Below are positions 1-9,154 of a stretch of 64,000 nt of DNA, piece by piece. This stretch comes from Roseateles oligotrophus. GTDB lineage: Bacteria > Pseudomonadota > Gammaproteobacteria > Burkholderiales > Burkholderiaceae_C. Position 1 is the stretch's first letter. Every line of letters starts with the position of its first letter. A program made the translations under genes and the position numbers. Below the pieces are notes generated by a model. It saw nothing but the letters and a program-made list of their open reading frames with translations. It had not been told where the DNA came from and searched no databases. The stretch covers positions 496,001 through 560,000 of the forward strand of contig NZ_JAJIRN010000002.1 in assembly GCF_025717515.1 (NCBI RefSeq), read 5' to 3'.

Positions 1-553
1 AGCGAGCCTGTTCGGGCTGGTTCGCGCGAATCTCAGCCTCCAGCGCCTTCGCCTTGGCCGCACTGCCGCCCAACATCTGCGGCGTGAACAAGTAGAGCTG
101 CACCAGTTTGCTACGTGCGGCGTACAGCGTCGGGTCAAGTTCAAGCGCTTTGTGCAAGGCGTCCTTGAGGCGGCCCGCCATGGCCACGGCCTTCAAAGGG
201 CCGAGCATCTGCACCTGATGGCCCATCACCTCGGCCGCCGCGTACAAACACATGGCTTCCTTGGGCTCGCGCTCGCGGCATTGCTGCGCGAATTTGGCGG
301 CGGCCTCCAAGCGCGGCGCGTCATAGGCATCGCTGCCGGCCATCGCGGCCGCAGCCAGGGCCTGAGCGTCATCTGGCTGCAGTTTCAAACGGGCCTTGGC
401 GGCACGCTCCAAGTCCTCGTAGCGCCCTGCGTCCAACAGCGACTGATACTGCGCGTCCTTGAACAGCGCGGCCTGCGCAGCCGTGCAGATTCCGAGCATG
501 GTCGTCAGGCCAATAGCAGCCATGATGGAGCGCAACAACAACTTGATGGGCAT
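1..553 (-). CDS. Exported tetratricopeptide-like repeat protein (3' end beyond the window)
   Basis: Reading leftwards from an ATG at 553, an open frame of 184 codons runs off the left edge, so only the N-terminal part is seen. The first ~28 residues form a Sec signal peptide: a Lys/Arg n-region (MPIKLLLR), a hydrophobic stretch and an AQA-type cleavage site before LFKD. The mature part is Ala/Leu-rich and helical, with TPR-like spacing (LLDAGRYEDLERAAKARL, LQPDDAQALAAAAMAG, ALELDPTLYAARSKLVQLY). This fits a periplasmic TPR protein, but no specific function can be assigned. The frame on the opposite strand over the same bases has no signal or motif and is treated as a shadow. The ~145 bp between this start and the neighbouring LysR stop show nothing recognisable. 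Confidence 0.7.
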   Translation of the reverse strand, partial: MPIKLLLRSIMAAIGLTTMLGICTAAQAALFKDAQYQSLLDAGRYEDLERAAKARLKLQPDDAQALAAAAMAGSDAYDAPRLEAAAKFAQQCREREPKEAMCLYAAAEVMGHQVQMLGPLKAVAMAGRLKDALHKALELDPTLYAARSKLVQLYLFTPQMLGGSAAKAKALEAEIRANQPEQAR

Positions 554-699
554 GGGCAGAGAATGAACATTGAATGCTGAAGTATCGATTGTCCACATGG
601 TTGATGCAGAAAACCAAGTTCTGCGACGAACTGCAAAAGCAAATTCCCCAATTGCGGTCGGCAGGCCCGGCCGCCCCTCTGAGCAGTCTCGGCACGGGT

Positions 700-1590
700 T
701 CAACGCCTCATCAGCTGCTCGATATGTTCGACAAAGCGCAAGACCGTCGGCGCGGCGTCCTGGCGCCAGATCAGGCTGGTTTCACACAGCGGCGCGGCCC
801 CGGCCAGCGGCTTGTAAACCACCCCGGCGCGCTGAAACGCCATCACGCTGGCCGGCACCCAGGCCACGCCTATGCCGGCCGAGACCAGATTGACGATGGT
901 CTGCATCTGGATCGCCTGCTGGACGATTTGCGGCTCCTGCCCATGCTGACGGTAGAAAGCCAGCAGCGCGTCAAACAAGGACGGCGCAATATCACGCGGG
1001 AAGATCACCAGCGGCTGCGTCAACACGGCCGCCGCGTCCAAGCCGGGCGCGCCGGCCAGAGCATCTTCGGCGCTGAGCGCCAACACCATCGCCTCGCTGG
1101 AAATCTTCAGACGCTCAAAGCCGGGCGGATGCGCGCCGGGCGCGTGAATGATGAAGCCGGCGTCCAACTCGTTCTGCTCGAATTCGCGCAGCTGCACGTC
1201 CAGCGTCGCCTCGCGCAGCGTTAACTCGATATCGGCAAAGGCCTCGCGGAACAGCCGCAACCAGCGCGGCAGTTCGCCATAACCGACGGTCGACACAAAA
1301 CCCAGGCGCAGCCGGCCACGACGGCCGCGCGCCGCCGCTTGCGCCAAGGCCGGTAGCGCATCGGCCTGCGCCAGCAAGGCGCGCGCCTGCGGCAACAAGG
1401 CCAGACCGGCCGCACTCAGCGCGACCGAGCGGCTGCTGCGCTCGAACAGCGGCGCGCCTAGGCTGGCCTCCAGCTTCTGGATCGCCTGCGTCAACGGTGG
1501 CTGCGTCATGTGCAGGCGCTCGGCGGCTCGGCCGAAATGCAGTTCTTCGGCCACCGCGAGGAACTGGCGCAACGTTCGCAATTCGATCAT
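700..1590 (-). CDS. LysR-family transcriptional regulator
   Basis: The protein has 296 residues, the usual LysR length. Residues 1-60 are a typical winged helix-turn-helix: MIELRTLRQFLAVAEELHFG, then the AAERLHMTQPPLTQAIQKLE recognition segment and LGAPLFER. Residues ~90-290 form a periplasmic-binding-protein-like effector domain (RLRLGFVSTVGYGELPRWLR). It lies divergently from ilvD with a 96-bp shared upstream region, so it may regulate ilvD or itself, although LysR genes often act on the gene they diverge from and this is only context. The QPPLTQ helix is the subtype seen in regulators of aromatic or organic-acid metabolism. The inducer is unknown. Confidence 0.9.
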   Translation of the reverse strand: MIELRTLRQFLAVAEELHFGRAAERLHMTQPPLTQAIQKLEASLGAPLFERSSRSVALSAAGLALLPQARALLAQADALPALAQAAARGRRGRLRLGFVSTVGYGELPRWLRLFREAFADIELTLREATLDVQLREFEQNELDAGFIIHAPGAHPPGFERLKISSEAMVLALSAEDALAGAPGLDAAAVLTQPLVIFPRDIAPSLFDALLAFYRQHGQEPQIVQQAIQMQTIVNLVSAGIGVAWVPASVMAFQRAGVVYKPLAGAAPLCETSLIWRQDAAPTVLRFVEHIEQLMRR

Positions 1591-1610
1591 TGATATGCAA
1601 AATCTATTAA

Positions 1611-1634
1611 TTCAAAGCGAATAATATATTTGAA
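1611..1634. promoter_or_regulatory. Candidate LysR operator between lysR and ilvD
   Basis: An AT-rich patch in an otherwise GC-rich gap contains the inverted repeat TTCAAA-N12-TTTGAA. LysR proteins bind dyads of this kind in divergent promoters. An ilvD ribosome-binding site (AGGAG) follows at about 1673. The link between dyad and regulator is inferred from position only. Confidence 0.4.
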
Positions 1635-1686
1635 CAGGCGGCAGGACACGTAGATACTGCGCCCATATCACCAGGAGACCCTTCTC

Positions 1687-3366
1687 ATGACCGCTGCCAA
1701 CCGCCGTTCCAAAAACATCACCGAAGGCGTTGCCCGCGCGCCGAACCGATCCATGTACTACGGCATGGGCTATCAGGAGAGCGACTTCGGCAAGCCGATG
1801 ATTGGCGTGGCCAATGGCCATTCGACGATCACGCCCTGCAACTCCGGCCTGCAAAAGCTCGCCGACGCGGCCATCATTGGCCTGAAGGAAGCCGGCGCCA
1901 ATCCGCAGGTTTTCGGCACACCGACGATCTCGGACGGCATGGCCATGGGCACCGAGGGCATGAAGTACAGCCTGGTTTCGCGCGAGGTGATTTCGGACTG
2001 CGTGGAGACCTGCGTCGGCGGCCAATGGATGGACGGCGTGATGGTCATCGGCGGCTGCGACAAGAATATGCCCGGCGGCATGATGGGCATGTTGCGCGCC
2101 AATGTGCCGGCGCTGTACGTCTACGGCGGCACGATTCTGCCAGGCAAGTACAAGGGGCAAGACCTCAATATCGTTTCGGTGTTTGAGGCGGTCGGCCAAT
2201 TCAGCGCCGGCAAGATGAGCGAAGAAGACTTCGTGCAGATCGAGAAGCGCGCCATCCCCGGCAGCGGTTCCTGCGGCGGCATGTACACCGCCAACACGAT
2301 GAGTTCGTCGTTTGAGGCGCTGGGCATGAGCCTGCCCTATTCGTCGACGATGGCTAACGTCGAGGACGAAGTGACCGAGAGCGTCAAAAAGGCCGCTGCC
2401 GTGCTGGTCGAGGCGGTCAAGAAGGACTTGAAGCCACGCGACATCGTCACCAAGCAGGCGATCGAAAACGCCGTGGCAGTGATCATGGCGACCGGTGGCT
2501 CGACCAATGCGGTGCTGCACTTCCTGGCGATTGCGCATGCGGCCGAGGTCGAGTGGAGCATCGATGATTTCGAGCGCATGCGCCGCAAGACGCCGGTGTT
2601 ATGCGATTTGAAGCCCAGCGGCCAGTTCCTCGCGATTGATTTGCACCATGCCGGAGGCATCCCGGCGGTGATGAAAGAGCTGCTCAAGCATGGTCTGCTG
2701 CATGGCGACGCGATGACGATCACCGGCAAGACGGTGGCCGAGAACCTGGCCGATGTGCCCGATCTGAGCGCCGACCAGCAGGTGATTCGCCCGGTCACGA
2801 ACCCAGTCTATGCCGAAGGCCATCTGGCTATTTTGAAGGGCAATCTGTCGCCCGAAGGCTGTGTCGCCAAGATCACCGGACTGAAGAACCCGGTGATGAG
2901 CGGGCCGGCGCGGGTATTCGAGGACGAGCAGTCGGCGCTGGCCGCCATCATGGCCGAGAAGATCGTCGCCGGCGACGTGATGGTCTTGCGCTATCTGGGC
3001 CCCAAGGGCGGCCCCGGCATGCCTGAAATGCTGGCTCCGACCGGCGCCTTGATCGGCCAAGGTCTGGGCGAAAGCGTCGGCCTGATCACCGACGGGCGCT
3101 TCTCCGGTGGCACCTGGGGCATGGTGGTCGGCCATGTGGCACCCGAAGCCTATGCGGGCGGCGTGATCGCGCTGGTGCAGGAAGGCGACCGCATCACCAT
3201 CGACGCGCACAAGCTGCTGCTGGAACTGCACGTTAGCGACGAAGAGTTGGCGCGCCGCCGAGCGGCCTGGGTGGCGCCGGCACCGCGCTACACCCGCGGC
3301 GTGATGGCCAAGTTCGCCAAGAATGCGTCGAGCGCCAGCTCGGGCGCGGTCTTGGACCTGCTCTGA
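1687..3366 (+). CDS. ilvD: Dihydroxy-acid dehydratase
   Basis: IlvD dehydrates 2,3-dihydroxy-isovalerate and 2,3-dihydroxy-3-methylvalerate to the 2-oxo acids, the third shared step of isoleucine/valine synthesis, in the cytoplasm. The 559-residue length matches the family. Family motifs are present: the iron-sulfur cysteine segments around [14 protein letters not shown] (residues ~121-134) and [15 protein letters not shown] (~190-204), and the C-terminal [20 protein letters not shown]. The start at 1687 has AGGAG 9 bp upstream. It is transcribed away from a LysR gene and converges with the next gene, leaving 4 bp between stop codons. No other ilv gene lies nearby. Confidence 0.97.
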   Translation: MTAANRRSKNITEGVARAPNRSMYYGMGYQESDFGKPMIGVANGHSTITPCNSGLQKLADAAIIGLKEAGANPQVFGTPTISDGMAMGTEGMKYSLVSREVISDCVETCVGGQWMDGVMVIGGCDKNMPGGMMGMLRANVPALYVYGGTILPGKYKGQDLNIVSVFEAVGQFSAGKMSEEDFVQIEKRAIPGSGSCGGMYTANTMSSSFEALGMSLPYSSTMANVEDEVTESVKKAAAVLVEAVKKDLKPRDIVTKQAIENAVAVIMATGGSTNAVLHFLAIAHAAEVEWSIDDFERMRRKTPVLCDLKPSGQFLAIDLHHAGGIPAVMKELLKHGLLHGDAMTITGKTVAENLADVPDLSADQQVIRPVTNPVYAEGHLAILKGNLSPEGCVAKITGLKNPVMSGPARVFEDEQSALAAIMAEKIVAGDVMVLRYLGPKGGPGMPEMLAPTGALIGQGLGESVGLITDGRFSGGTWGMVVGHVAPEAYAGGVIALVQEGDRITIDAHKLLLELHVSDEELARRRAAWVAPAPRYTRGVMAKFAKNASSASSGAVLDLL

Positions 3367-3370
3367 ACGC

Positions 3371-4309
3371 CTAAGCCTTTAACAAGGGCTCGATCAGCCT
3401 TTGCCTGACCAGCGGATGCCAAAGCTTGGCATCCTGCCGCAGCGCTTGCGGCGGCTGGTCCGGGTTGCTCAAGGTCAACCAGCGGCGCTCTGCCAGATGG
3501 GCTTGCCTGACCTGCCCGCCGACCGCCTTGTCATGGATGGCCTCAAAGCTGCCATCGGCCTGAACTAACTTCCAGCCATGCCGCAGGCGCTCGGCCAATT
3601 CGGGCCTGGCATGGTTGACCATAAAGGCGAAGGTCGACGGATAGGCGAACAGCCATTGCTTCAGCACCACCAGCTTTGGCAAGGCCTCGACGATGCCGAA
3701 AGCCTCGTCGGAGGCGAGCGGGAAAATATCGAAGCGGCCGCGCTCCAGCATGGCGTCGAAGTTGGCCAGGCGCTGAACTCGCTGCACCTTCAGACCATTC
3801 TTCTCCAGCACCATGGCATCGGGCCAATGCGCGACCTGACCCAGGCTCAATTGCTTCGCCTGCTGCAGATTCAGAATGCCTTCCATTTCGGCCTGTCGGC
3901 TGGCCAGGCACACCGGCAGCCGCAGACCGTTCAAGCCACGGCGTAGACAAGCGCGCACTTGGATGCCATCGTCCTCGCGCGCCAGCGAGTTCATGCTGGC
4001 CACCACATCCAGGGCACCGGCACGCAGCTCTATCATGGTGCGGCTTTGGGTGACGCTGTCGCGCGGTGACAGCGGATCGAATTGATAGGGGCCGTGGCTG
4101 GCGATGGTCTTGTCCATCAGCAGACGCAGCACCACCAGCGCGAACGACTCACTCTCGCCTTGCAGCGGCTGCATATCGTGCTTGACGATCTGCGGCGCGC
4201 CGCTGCTGCTGGCCCGTGCAGGCATGGTGAAGGCAAAGGAGGCAGCGGTAGCTGCAGCGGCGAGAAGCTTGCGGCGCGTCAGTGGTTCAGGCTGGGTCAT
4301 GTCAATCAT
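3371..4309 (-). CDS. Periplasmic binding-protein-like exported protein
   Basis: This 312-residue protein has an N-terminal signal with a twin-arginine-like motif (TRRKLLAAA, residues ~11-19) followed by an Ala-rich hydrophobic stretch ending near ARA. The remainder looks like the type II periplasmic-binding fold of amino-acid/organic-solute receptors (RAGALDVVASMNSLAREDDG, LERGRFDIFPLASDEAFGIV), although no ligand-binding motif is diagnostic. It is the last gene of a minus-strand run, 19 bp after the DUF1501 gene. No permease or ATPase is nearby, so it is probably an orphan sensor or binding protein. An internal ATG at 4300 is an alternative start. Confidence 0.65.
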   Translation of the reverse strand: MIDMTQPEPLTRRKLLAAAATAASFAFTMPARASSSGAPQIVKHDMQPLQGESESFALVVLRLLMDKTIASHGPYQFDPLSPRDSVTQSRTMIELRAGALDVVASMNSLAREDDGIQVRACLRRGLNGLRLPVCLASRQAEMEGILNLQQAKQLSLGQVAHWPDAMVLEKNGLKVQRVQRLANFDAMLERGRFDIFPLASDEAFGIVEALPKLVVLKQWLFAYPSTFAFMVNHARPELAERLRHGWKLVQADGSFEAIHDKAVGGQVRQAHLAERRWLTLSNPDQPPQALRQDAKLWHPLVRQRLIEPLLKA

Positions 4310-4328
4310 GACCGGAGTCTAGAACAGC

Positions 4329-5576
4329 TCAGGCCCTCAATAGCGCAGCGTTTTCCCGCCACGGCCTATCGAAGTTCGGAAAGACCTGCGCCAATCCCGC
4401 ATCCGACAGCCCCAAATGCCTCTGCAAGAGCGGCGCAAACACCTGCCGGAAATCGGTCGTCACGGCCAAATCGCGGCCATCGGCCAAGGCCCGGCTGTTC
4501 AGCCCCGGCCAGTCGCCCAGCACCTGCCCGCCCGCCACCGGCCCGCCCAGCAGCCACATCACATTGGCGCGACCATGGTCGGTGCCACCGGTACCGTTCT
4601 GGCTCAAGGTTCGGCCAAACTCACTGCAGACCACGATGACGGTGCCCCGCATCGCGTCGCCAAGGCCCAGCGCCAGCGCCTCCAAACCCTCGGCGAGGCT
4701 GCTCAGCTTGTTGGCCAATTGCCCCTCGGCCCCGCCCTGATTGACATGGGTGTCCCAGCCGCCGACCGACGTGAAGGCCAGTTGGGTGTTCGGATCGCGG
4801 CGAATCAATTGCCCCAAGCGCCTGGCATCGGCGGCAAACGAGCGAGCCGATGGCGCACCGCGATCGCCGTCCATCGATCTGTCGCCCGCGACTGCGGCGC
4901 CCTCCATGCTGCGCTGTATCTCCGCCCTGCCCTCCTTGCTCTCGGCGAGTGCCTTTGCCAGCGCCGGGTCTTGTGCGTAAAGGCGAGCCAGAGCGGTCTG
5001 CAGGCGGGGGCTGTCGATGGCCTTGTTGTCGAGCGCACGGGGGCCGAGCCCCAAGCTCGCGACAGCGGCGCTACCGGCCCATATGCGCGGCGGGGTGTTG
5101 CCCAGATTGACGCCCCGCGTCGGGCCTGCAGGGCCGGGCAAGCTGCTCAGCAAGCGGTTCATCCAGCCGTCCGGCGTGCTCTTGCGGCCGGGCGTGCCAC
5201 TCTCCAGAAAGTCTTGCGCATCAAAGTGCGAGCGGGTCGCGTCGGGCAAGCCGCTGGCGTGCACAAAGCTCATGCTGCCGCCTTCCCACATCGGCATCAA
5301 GCGGCTCAGCGCCGGATGCAAACCAAACAGGCTGTTCAAGCGCAAGACGCCGCCGGCGGCACCCGGCGCAGCCAAGGCAATGCTGCCCCGTGAGGCCGCG
5401 TATTCATGCTCTCCATAGGGGGCAAGCACGCTGAGTCCATCCACCGCGCCGCGCAACATCACGACGATGAGCTTGCGATGGCGCAGCTCGGGCGCGGCCG
5501 CTTGCGCCGTCGGCAGAGCAGCCAGCGTCCAGCCGGCCCAAGCCGCGCTGTTCAAAATCAACTGTCTTCTTTGCAT
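4329..5576 (-). CDS. DUF1501 family exported protein
   Basis: The 415 residues begin with an Arg-Arg signal (MQRRQLILNS, hydrophobic stretch, AQAAA). DUF1501 features follow: RKLIVVMLRGAVDGLSVLAP near residue 35, FVHASGLPDATRSHFDAQDF around 105-125, and VVCSEFGRTLSQNGTGGTDH around 320-340. The family resembles an alkaline-phosphatase/sulfatase-type fold and is nearly always encoded next to a DUF1800 gene, as here (15 bp apart). Its function is experimentally unclear. A GAGAG ribosome site precedes the ATG. It is presumably exported folded or with a partner by Tat. Confidence 0.9.
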   Translation of the reverse strand: MQRRQLILNSAAWAGWTLAALPTAQAAAPELRHRKLIVVMLRGAVDGLSVLAPYGEHEYAASRGSIALAAPGAAGGVLRLNSLFGLHPALSRLMPMWEGGSMSFVHASGLPDATRSHFDAQDFLESGTPGRKSTPDGWMNRLLSSLPGPAGPTRGVNLGNTPPRIWAGSAAVASLGLGPRALDNKAIDSPRLQTALARLYAQDPALAKALAESKEGRAEIQRSMEGAAVAGDRSMDGDRGAPSARSFAADARRLGQLIRRDPNTQLAFTSVGGWDTHVNQGGAEGQLANKLSSLAEGLEALALGLGDAMRGTVIVVCSEFGRTLSQNGTGGTDHGRANVMWLLGGPVAGGQVLGDWPGLNSRALADGRDLAVTTDFRQVFAPLLQRHLGLSDAGLAQVFPNFDRPWRENAALLRA

Positions 5577-5591
5577 GAGCTAACTCTCTGG

Positions 5592-7139
5592 CTACCGGTG
5601 CATGAATTCGGCGCTGGCCAACAGCAAGGCCATGCGCGAGTCGGCGGGTTCGGCCGCGACCATCTGCCGCGTGCCGTCTTGAAGGATCGCACCCAGCGTG
5701 CTCGCCAGCGCTTGCGAGCTGGTTTCACTGCCGCGCCCTGGCCCGCCGCCGATTCGGCTCGCCCACTGCACGCGCTGCGCCAAGGCCTCCGCATTCATCC
5801 AGGCACCCGCCACATTCTTATAACCGTCGGGGGTCTGCGCGCCATACAGCGGCATACCGGCCTGGGCCAGCGCGCCCAGCATCGCCTGGGGCTCGGCCGG
5901 ACTGATATCCAGGGCGCGCAAGCTGGACAATAGATATTGATACGGCGTCTTGAACTTGGCGCCCCAATGCGCTTGACGCCAGAACTCCTCATCCTTGATC
6001 AGGCACTGCATCAAGGCCCGCAAATCACCCTGCGTGGCGAGGAAGTTGTCGCTCAAACGCTGGACCAGCGCCGGCGCCGGCGCGTCGCTGACAAAGGCTT
6101 GCGCCAGCTTGAAAGCGATATGGCGCGCGGTGGCGGGGTGAGCGGCCAGCATGTCCAGCGCCCACTCGCCCTCACGCTGCCCGGCGGGCTCGACGCGGCG
6201 GCCCATCCATTGCTTGACACCCCCATCATGGCGGCCGGCGTCGAAATGGAACAGCGGCCCGGCGGCGCCTCGCATTGCTGCACGGTAATCGACCGTCCAG
6301 CCGGTCAGCATGCGCGCCAGCTCGGTGACATCGCGCTGCGTGTAGCCGCCGTCCACGCCCAAGCTGTGCAGCTCCATCAGCTCGCGGGCATAGTTTTCGT
6401 TCAGGCCGGTCGGAGCTTTCGGAGCTTTGCCGCCTTCTTGTCCAAACCTTCGCGGCGGCTGATAGCCCGGTGCCACGCTCTGCACATTGTCCAGATAGAT
6501 CAACATCGCCGGATGCTTGGCCGTCGCACCGAGCATGCTGCGGAACTTGCCAAACACATGGGGTCGGATCGCCTCGCGCTCGTAGTTGCCGATCAGCACC
6601 CCGACCGGCCCTTTGCCGGCGAAGACATTGAAATGGTTGAACCAGAAGTCCACCAGCACCTCCTCCAATTGACCGGGGCTGTGCAAGGCCCGCAGCAGGC
6701 GCTGCTCGGAGGCTTCGAGCAGCAGCGGGCGCAACAGCTCGCGGCGGGCCTTGCCGCCTTCGGGCTCGGCGCCACCCGCCGGCGACCTCTTTTCCTCGCG
6801 TCCGGCCCGTTGAGCTTCGCGGTAACGCCCGAGCAACTCGGCCTGGCTCAGCGTTTGCATCGCCATTCCTTGCAGCCTGGCGGCCCAGGGCGGCGCCAAG
6901 GGCTGACCCGCCTGCATCTGCTGCGCCAGGAATTGGGTCAGCCAGGCATCTGCACCCAGGCGCTGGATGGCGGCCGCGTCGGCCGGACGCGGGCCAAACC
7001 CGAGCCGATTCAGCGCGTGCAGCGCGCGCTGCTCGCCCGCCAGGCTCTGGGGCAATGCCGCAGCAGCACAGACTCGCTGCTGCGGCGACAGGCCCGGCGC
7101 AGCCAGCATGGCCAAGGTTTGGCGTCTCGAAATAATCAC
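5592..7139 (-). CDS. DUF1800 family exported protein
   Basis: The 515-residue protein starts at a GTG at 7139 preceded by GGAG. The N-terminus carries a twin-arginine-like signal (SRRQTLAMLAA). DUF1800 hallmarks are clear: ALHALNRLGFGPRPADAAAI (~residues 38-57), LVDFWFNHFNVFAGKGPVG (~161-179), NENYARELMELHSLGVDGGY and DVTELARMLTGWTVDY in the middle. Members are exported proteins of unknown activity, co-transcribed with DUF1501 partners as seen here. It heads a three-gene minus-strand operon and is divergent from the DUF885 peptidase, with a ~164-bp intergenic promoter region. Confidence 0.9.
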   Translation of the reverse strand: MIISRRQTLAMLAAPGLSPQQRVCAAAALPQSLAGEQRALHALNRLGFGPRPADAAAIQRLGADAWLTQFLAQQMQAGQPLAPPWAARLQGMAMQTLSQAELLGRYREAQRAGREEKRSPAGGAEPEGGKARRELLRPLLLEASEQRLLRALHSPGQLEEVLVDFWFNHFNVFAGKGPVGVLIGNYEREAIRPHVFGKFRSMLGATAKHPAMLIYLDNVQSVAPGYQPPRRFGQEGGKAPKAPTGLNENYARELMELHSLGVDGGYTQRDVTELARMLTGWTVDYRAAMRGAAGPLFHFDAGRHDGGVKQWMGRRVEPAGQREGEWALDMLAAHPATARHIAFKLAQAFVSDAPAPALVQRLSDNFLATQGDLRALMQCLIKDEEFWRQAHWGAKFKTPYQYLLSSLRALDISPAEPQAMLGALAQAGMPLYGAQTPDGYKNVAGAWMNAEALAQRVQWASRIGGGPGRGSETSSQALASTLGAILQDGTRQMVAAEPADSRMALLLASAEFMHR

Positions 7140-7303
7140 TTTCTGCGCTCCGGGTCTTCGTCATGAGGGTCAAGTCTTGCGATGATGGGCCCTGCCTGGC
7201 TCGCCGATATGTACGCATTGCAAACTTTTGTTGGAACTTGCAAGGAGAGGTCGCGGCAAGTGGGCAAAATACCCAGCAAACAAAGCACGAGAACCCAGCC
7301 GCC

Positions 7304-9016
7304 ATGCCAGAGACCTCAGCCCAGTTGGTGCAGCGCCTGCACGCCCTCTTTGATGCTTGCTGGGAACGCGAGCTGGCGGAAAACCCTCTCAATGCGAGCT
7401 ATATCGGCGACCCGCGCTTCAACGCGCTATGGCCCGACCTGAGCCCTGCCGCACAGGCCCGTGCCTTGCAGGCCAATCAAAACGCGCTCACCGAATTGGA
7501 GTCGCTGCTGCGGCTCGGCCTGCCCGAAGACGAAGCATTGAATGCGCAACTCTTCAGGCATGAAATGCAGGCCCGCTTGGACGTCGCGCCGTTCCAACCC
7601 TTGGCCTGGGCGATCTCCGCACGCGAGGGTCCGCAGGCGCTCAACGAACTGGCCGAATTGATGCCGCTGGAAACGGCGGCTGATTTCGAGGTCTGGCTGC
7701 AGCGCCTGCGCGGTCTGCCCGACTATCTCTTGCAATACACGGCCCTGTTGAACGACGCGGCCCATAGCGGGCGCACCCAGCCACGGTTGTTGATGGCCCG
7801 GGTCTTGCCACAGCTTGATCTGCAAATCGTTGAGGACCCGGAGCAAAGCCCCTTCTTCAGCGCCTTCCGGCACATGCCGCCCCGCATCGGCGACGCCGAC
7901 GCAGCGCGGCTGCGCGCGTCCGCCCGACAAGTCATCGTCGAGCATTTGCTGCCGGCCTACCGGCAGTTCCGGCGCTTTTTTGCCGAGACCTATCTGTCCG
8001 CCTGCCGCGAGACTGTCGGCATCTGGGACAGCCCGGACGGTGCCGCCTATTACGCCAACCGCATCGCCTTTCACACCACCACCACGCTGAGCGCCGAGCA
8101 GATCCACCAGATCGGTCTTGATGAAGTGGCTCGCATCCACGGCGAGATGCAGGCGGTGATGGATCAGCTCAAGTTCGGCGGCAGCAAGAGCGAGTTCTTC
8201 GAGCATCTCCGCAGTGACCCCAAGTTCTATTGCAAGAGCGAGCAGGAGCTGTTCGCCGCCTATGTGCTGGCGGCCAAGAAGATCGAGCCCGAGTTGCCCA
8301 AGCTCTTCGGCAAGCTACCGCGCACGCCCTACGGTGTGCGCGCCATTCCCGCCACCAGCGCGCCCAACACCACCGCCGCCTATTACAGCGGCCCGTCCGA
8401 TGACGGCAAACGCGCCGGCTTCTATTACGTCAACCTCTACCGGCCCGAGATGCGGCCGATCTACGAGATCGAGGTCTTGACCGCCCACGAAGCCGTGCCC
8501 GGCCACCATCTGCAAATCGCCTTGGCGCAAGAGCAGCAAGACCTGCCCAAGTTCCGCCGCTTTGCCGGCTACAACGCCTACCTGGAAGGCTGGGCCTTGT
8601 ATGCCGAAAAGCTCGGCTTTGAGTTGGGGCTCTACCAGGACCCCTACTCACACTTCGGTCAGCTGACCTATGACATGTGGCGGGCGGTGCGCTTGGTGGT
8701 GGACACCGGCCTGCACGCCAAACGCTGGACGCGCGAGCAGGCGATTGATTATTTCCGCGCCAACGCCGCCAAGACCGAGGTCGACATCGTCAATGAGGTA
8801 GACCGTTACATCGGCTGGCCGGGTCAGGCGCTGTCCTACAAGATTGGCCAGATCCGCGTGCTGGCGATGCGCAAACGCGCAGAAACCAGCTTGGGCAAGG
8901 ATTTCGATCTGCGGGCCTATCACGACATGCTGCTGGACGGCGGCGCGCTGCCGCTGGATCTGCTGGACAGCAAGGTCGAGCGCTGGATTGCCGAGCGACT
9001 TAGCCAAAGTACCTAG
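7304..9016 (+). CDS. DUF885 family zinc metallopeptidase
   Basis: The start is placed at 7304 (MPETSAQLVQRLHALFDACW), where family similarity begins; the open frame extends 47 codons upstream without features. This gives 570 residues, a normal DUF885 length. The zinc-peptidase motif HEAVPGHH lies near residue 395, followed by RRFAGYNAYLEGWALYAEKL, the downstream Glu-containing helix typical of the family. There is no signal peptide from this start, so a cytoplasmic location is inferred. DUF885 proteins are generally annotated as carboxypeptidases or dipeptidases of unproven substrate. No obvious Shine-Dalgarno precedes 7304. Confidence 0.85.
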   Translation: MPETSAQLVQRLHALFDACWERELAENPLNASYIGDPRFNALWPDLSPAAQARALQANQNALTELESLLRLGLPEDEALNAQLFRHEMQARLDVAPFQPLAWAISAREGPQALNELAELMPLETAADFEVWLQRLRGLPDYLLQYTALLNDAAHSGRTQPRLLMARVLPQLDLQIVEDPEQSPFFSAFRHMPPRIGDADAARLRASARQVIVEHLLPAYRQFRRFFAETYLSACRETVGIWDSPDGAAYYANRIAFHTTTTLSAEQIHQIGLDEVARIHGEMQAVMDQLKFGGSKSEFFEHLRSDPKFYCKSEQELFAAYVLAAKKIEPELPKLFGKLPRTPYGVRAIPATSAPNTTAAYYSGPSDDGKRAGFYYVNLYRPEMRPIYEIEVLTAHEAVPGHHLQIALAQEQQDLPKFRRFAGYNAYLEGWALYAEKLGFELGLYQDPYSHFGQLTYDMWRAVRLVVDTGLHAKRWTREQAIDYFRANAAKTEVDIVNEVDRYIGWPGQALSYKIGQIRVLAMRKRAETSLGKDFDLRAYHDMLLDGGALPLDLLDSKVERWIAERLSQST

Positions 9017-9154
9017 GTGATGCAGAAAATGCATATAGACGGGTTTTTCAGACAGCCAAGGCAATTGCCCCGACTTGGCTAAGGCACACTGCTGGGCGAC
9101 GCACGCAGCGAGGCAACAAGCCCGATGGCGTTCATGATTCCAAGGAGACAAGCA

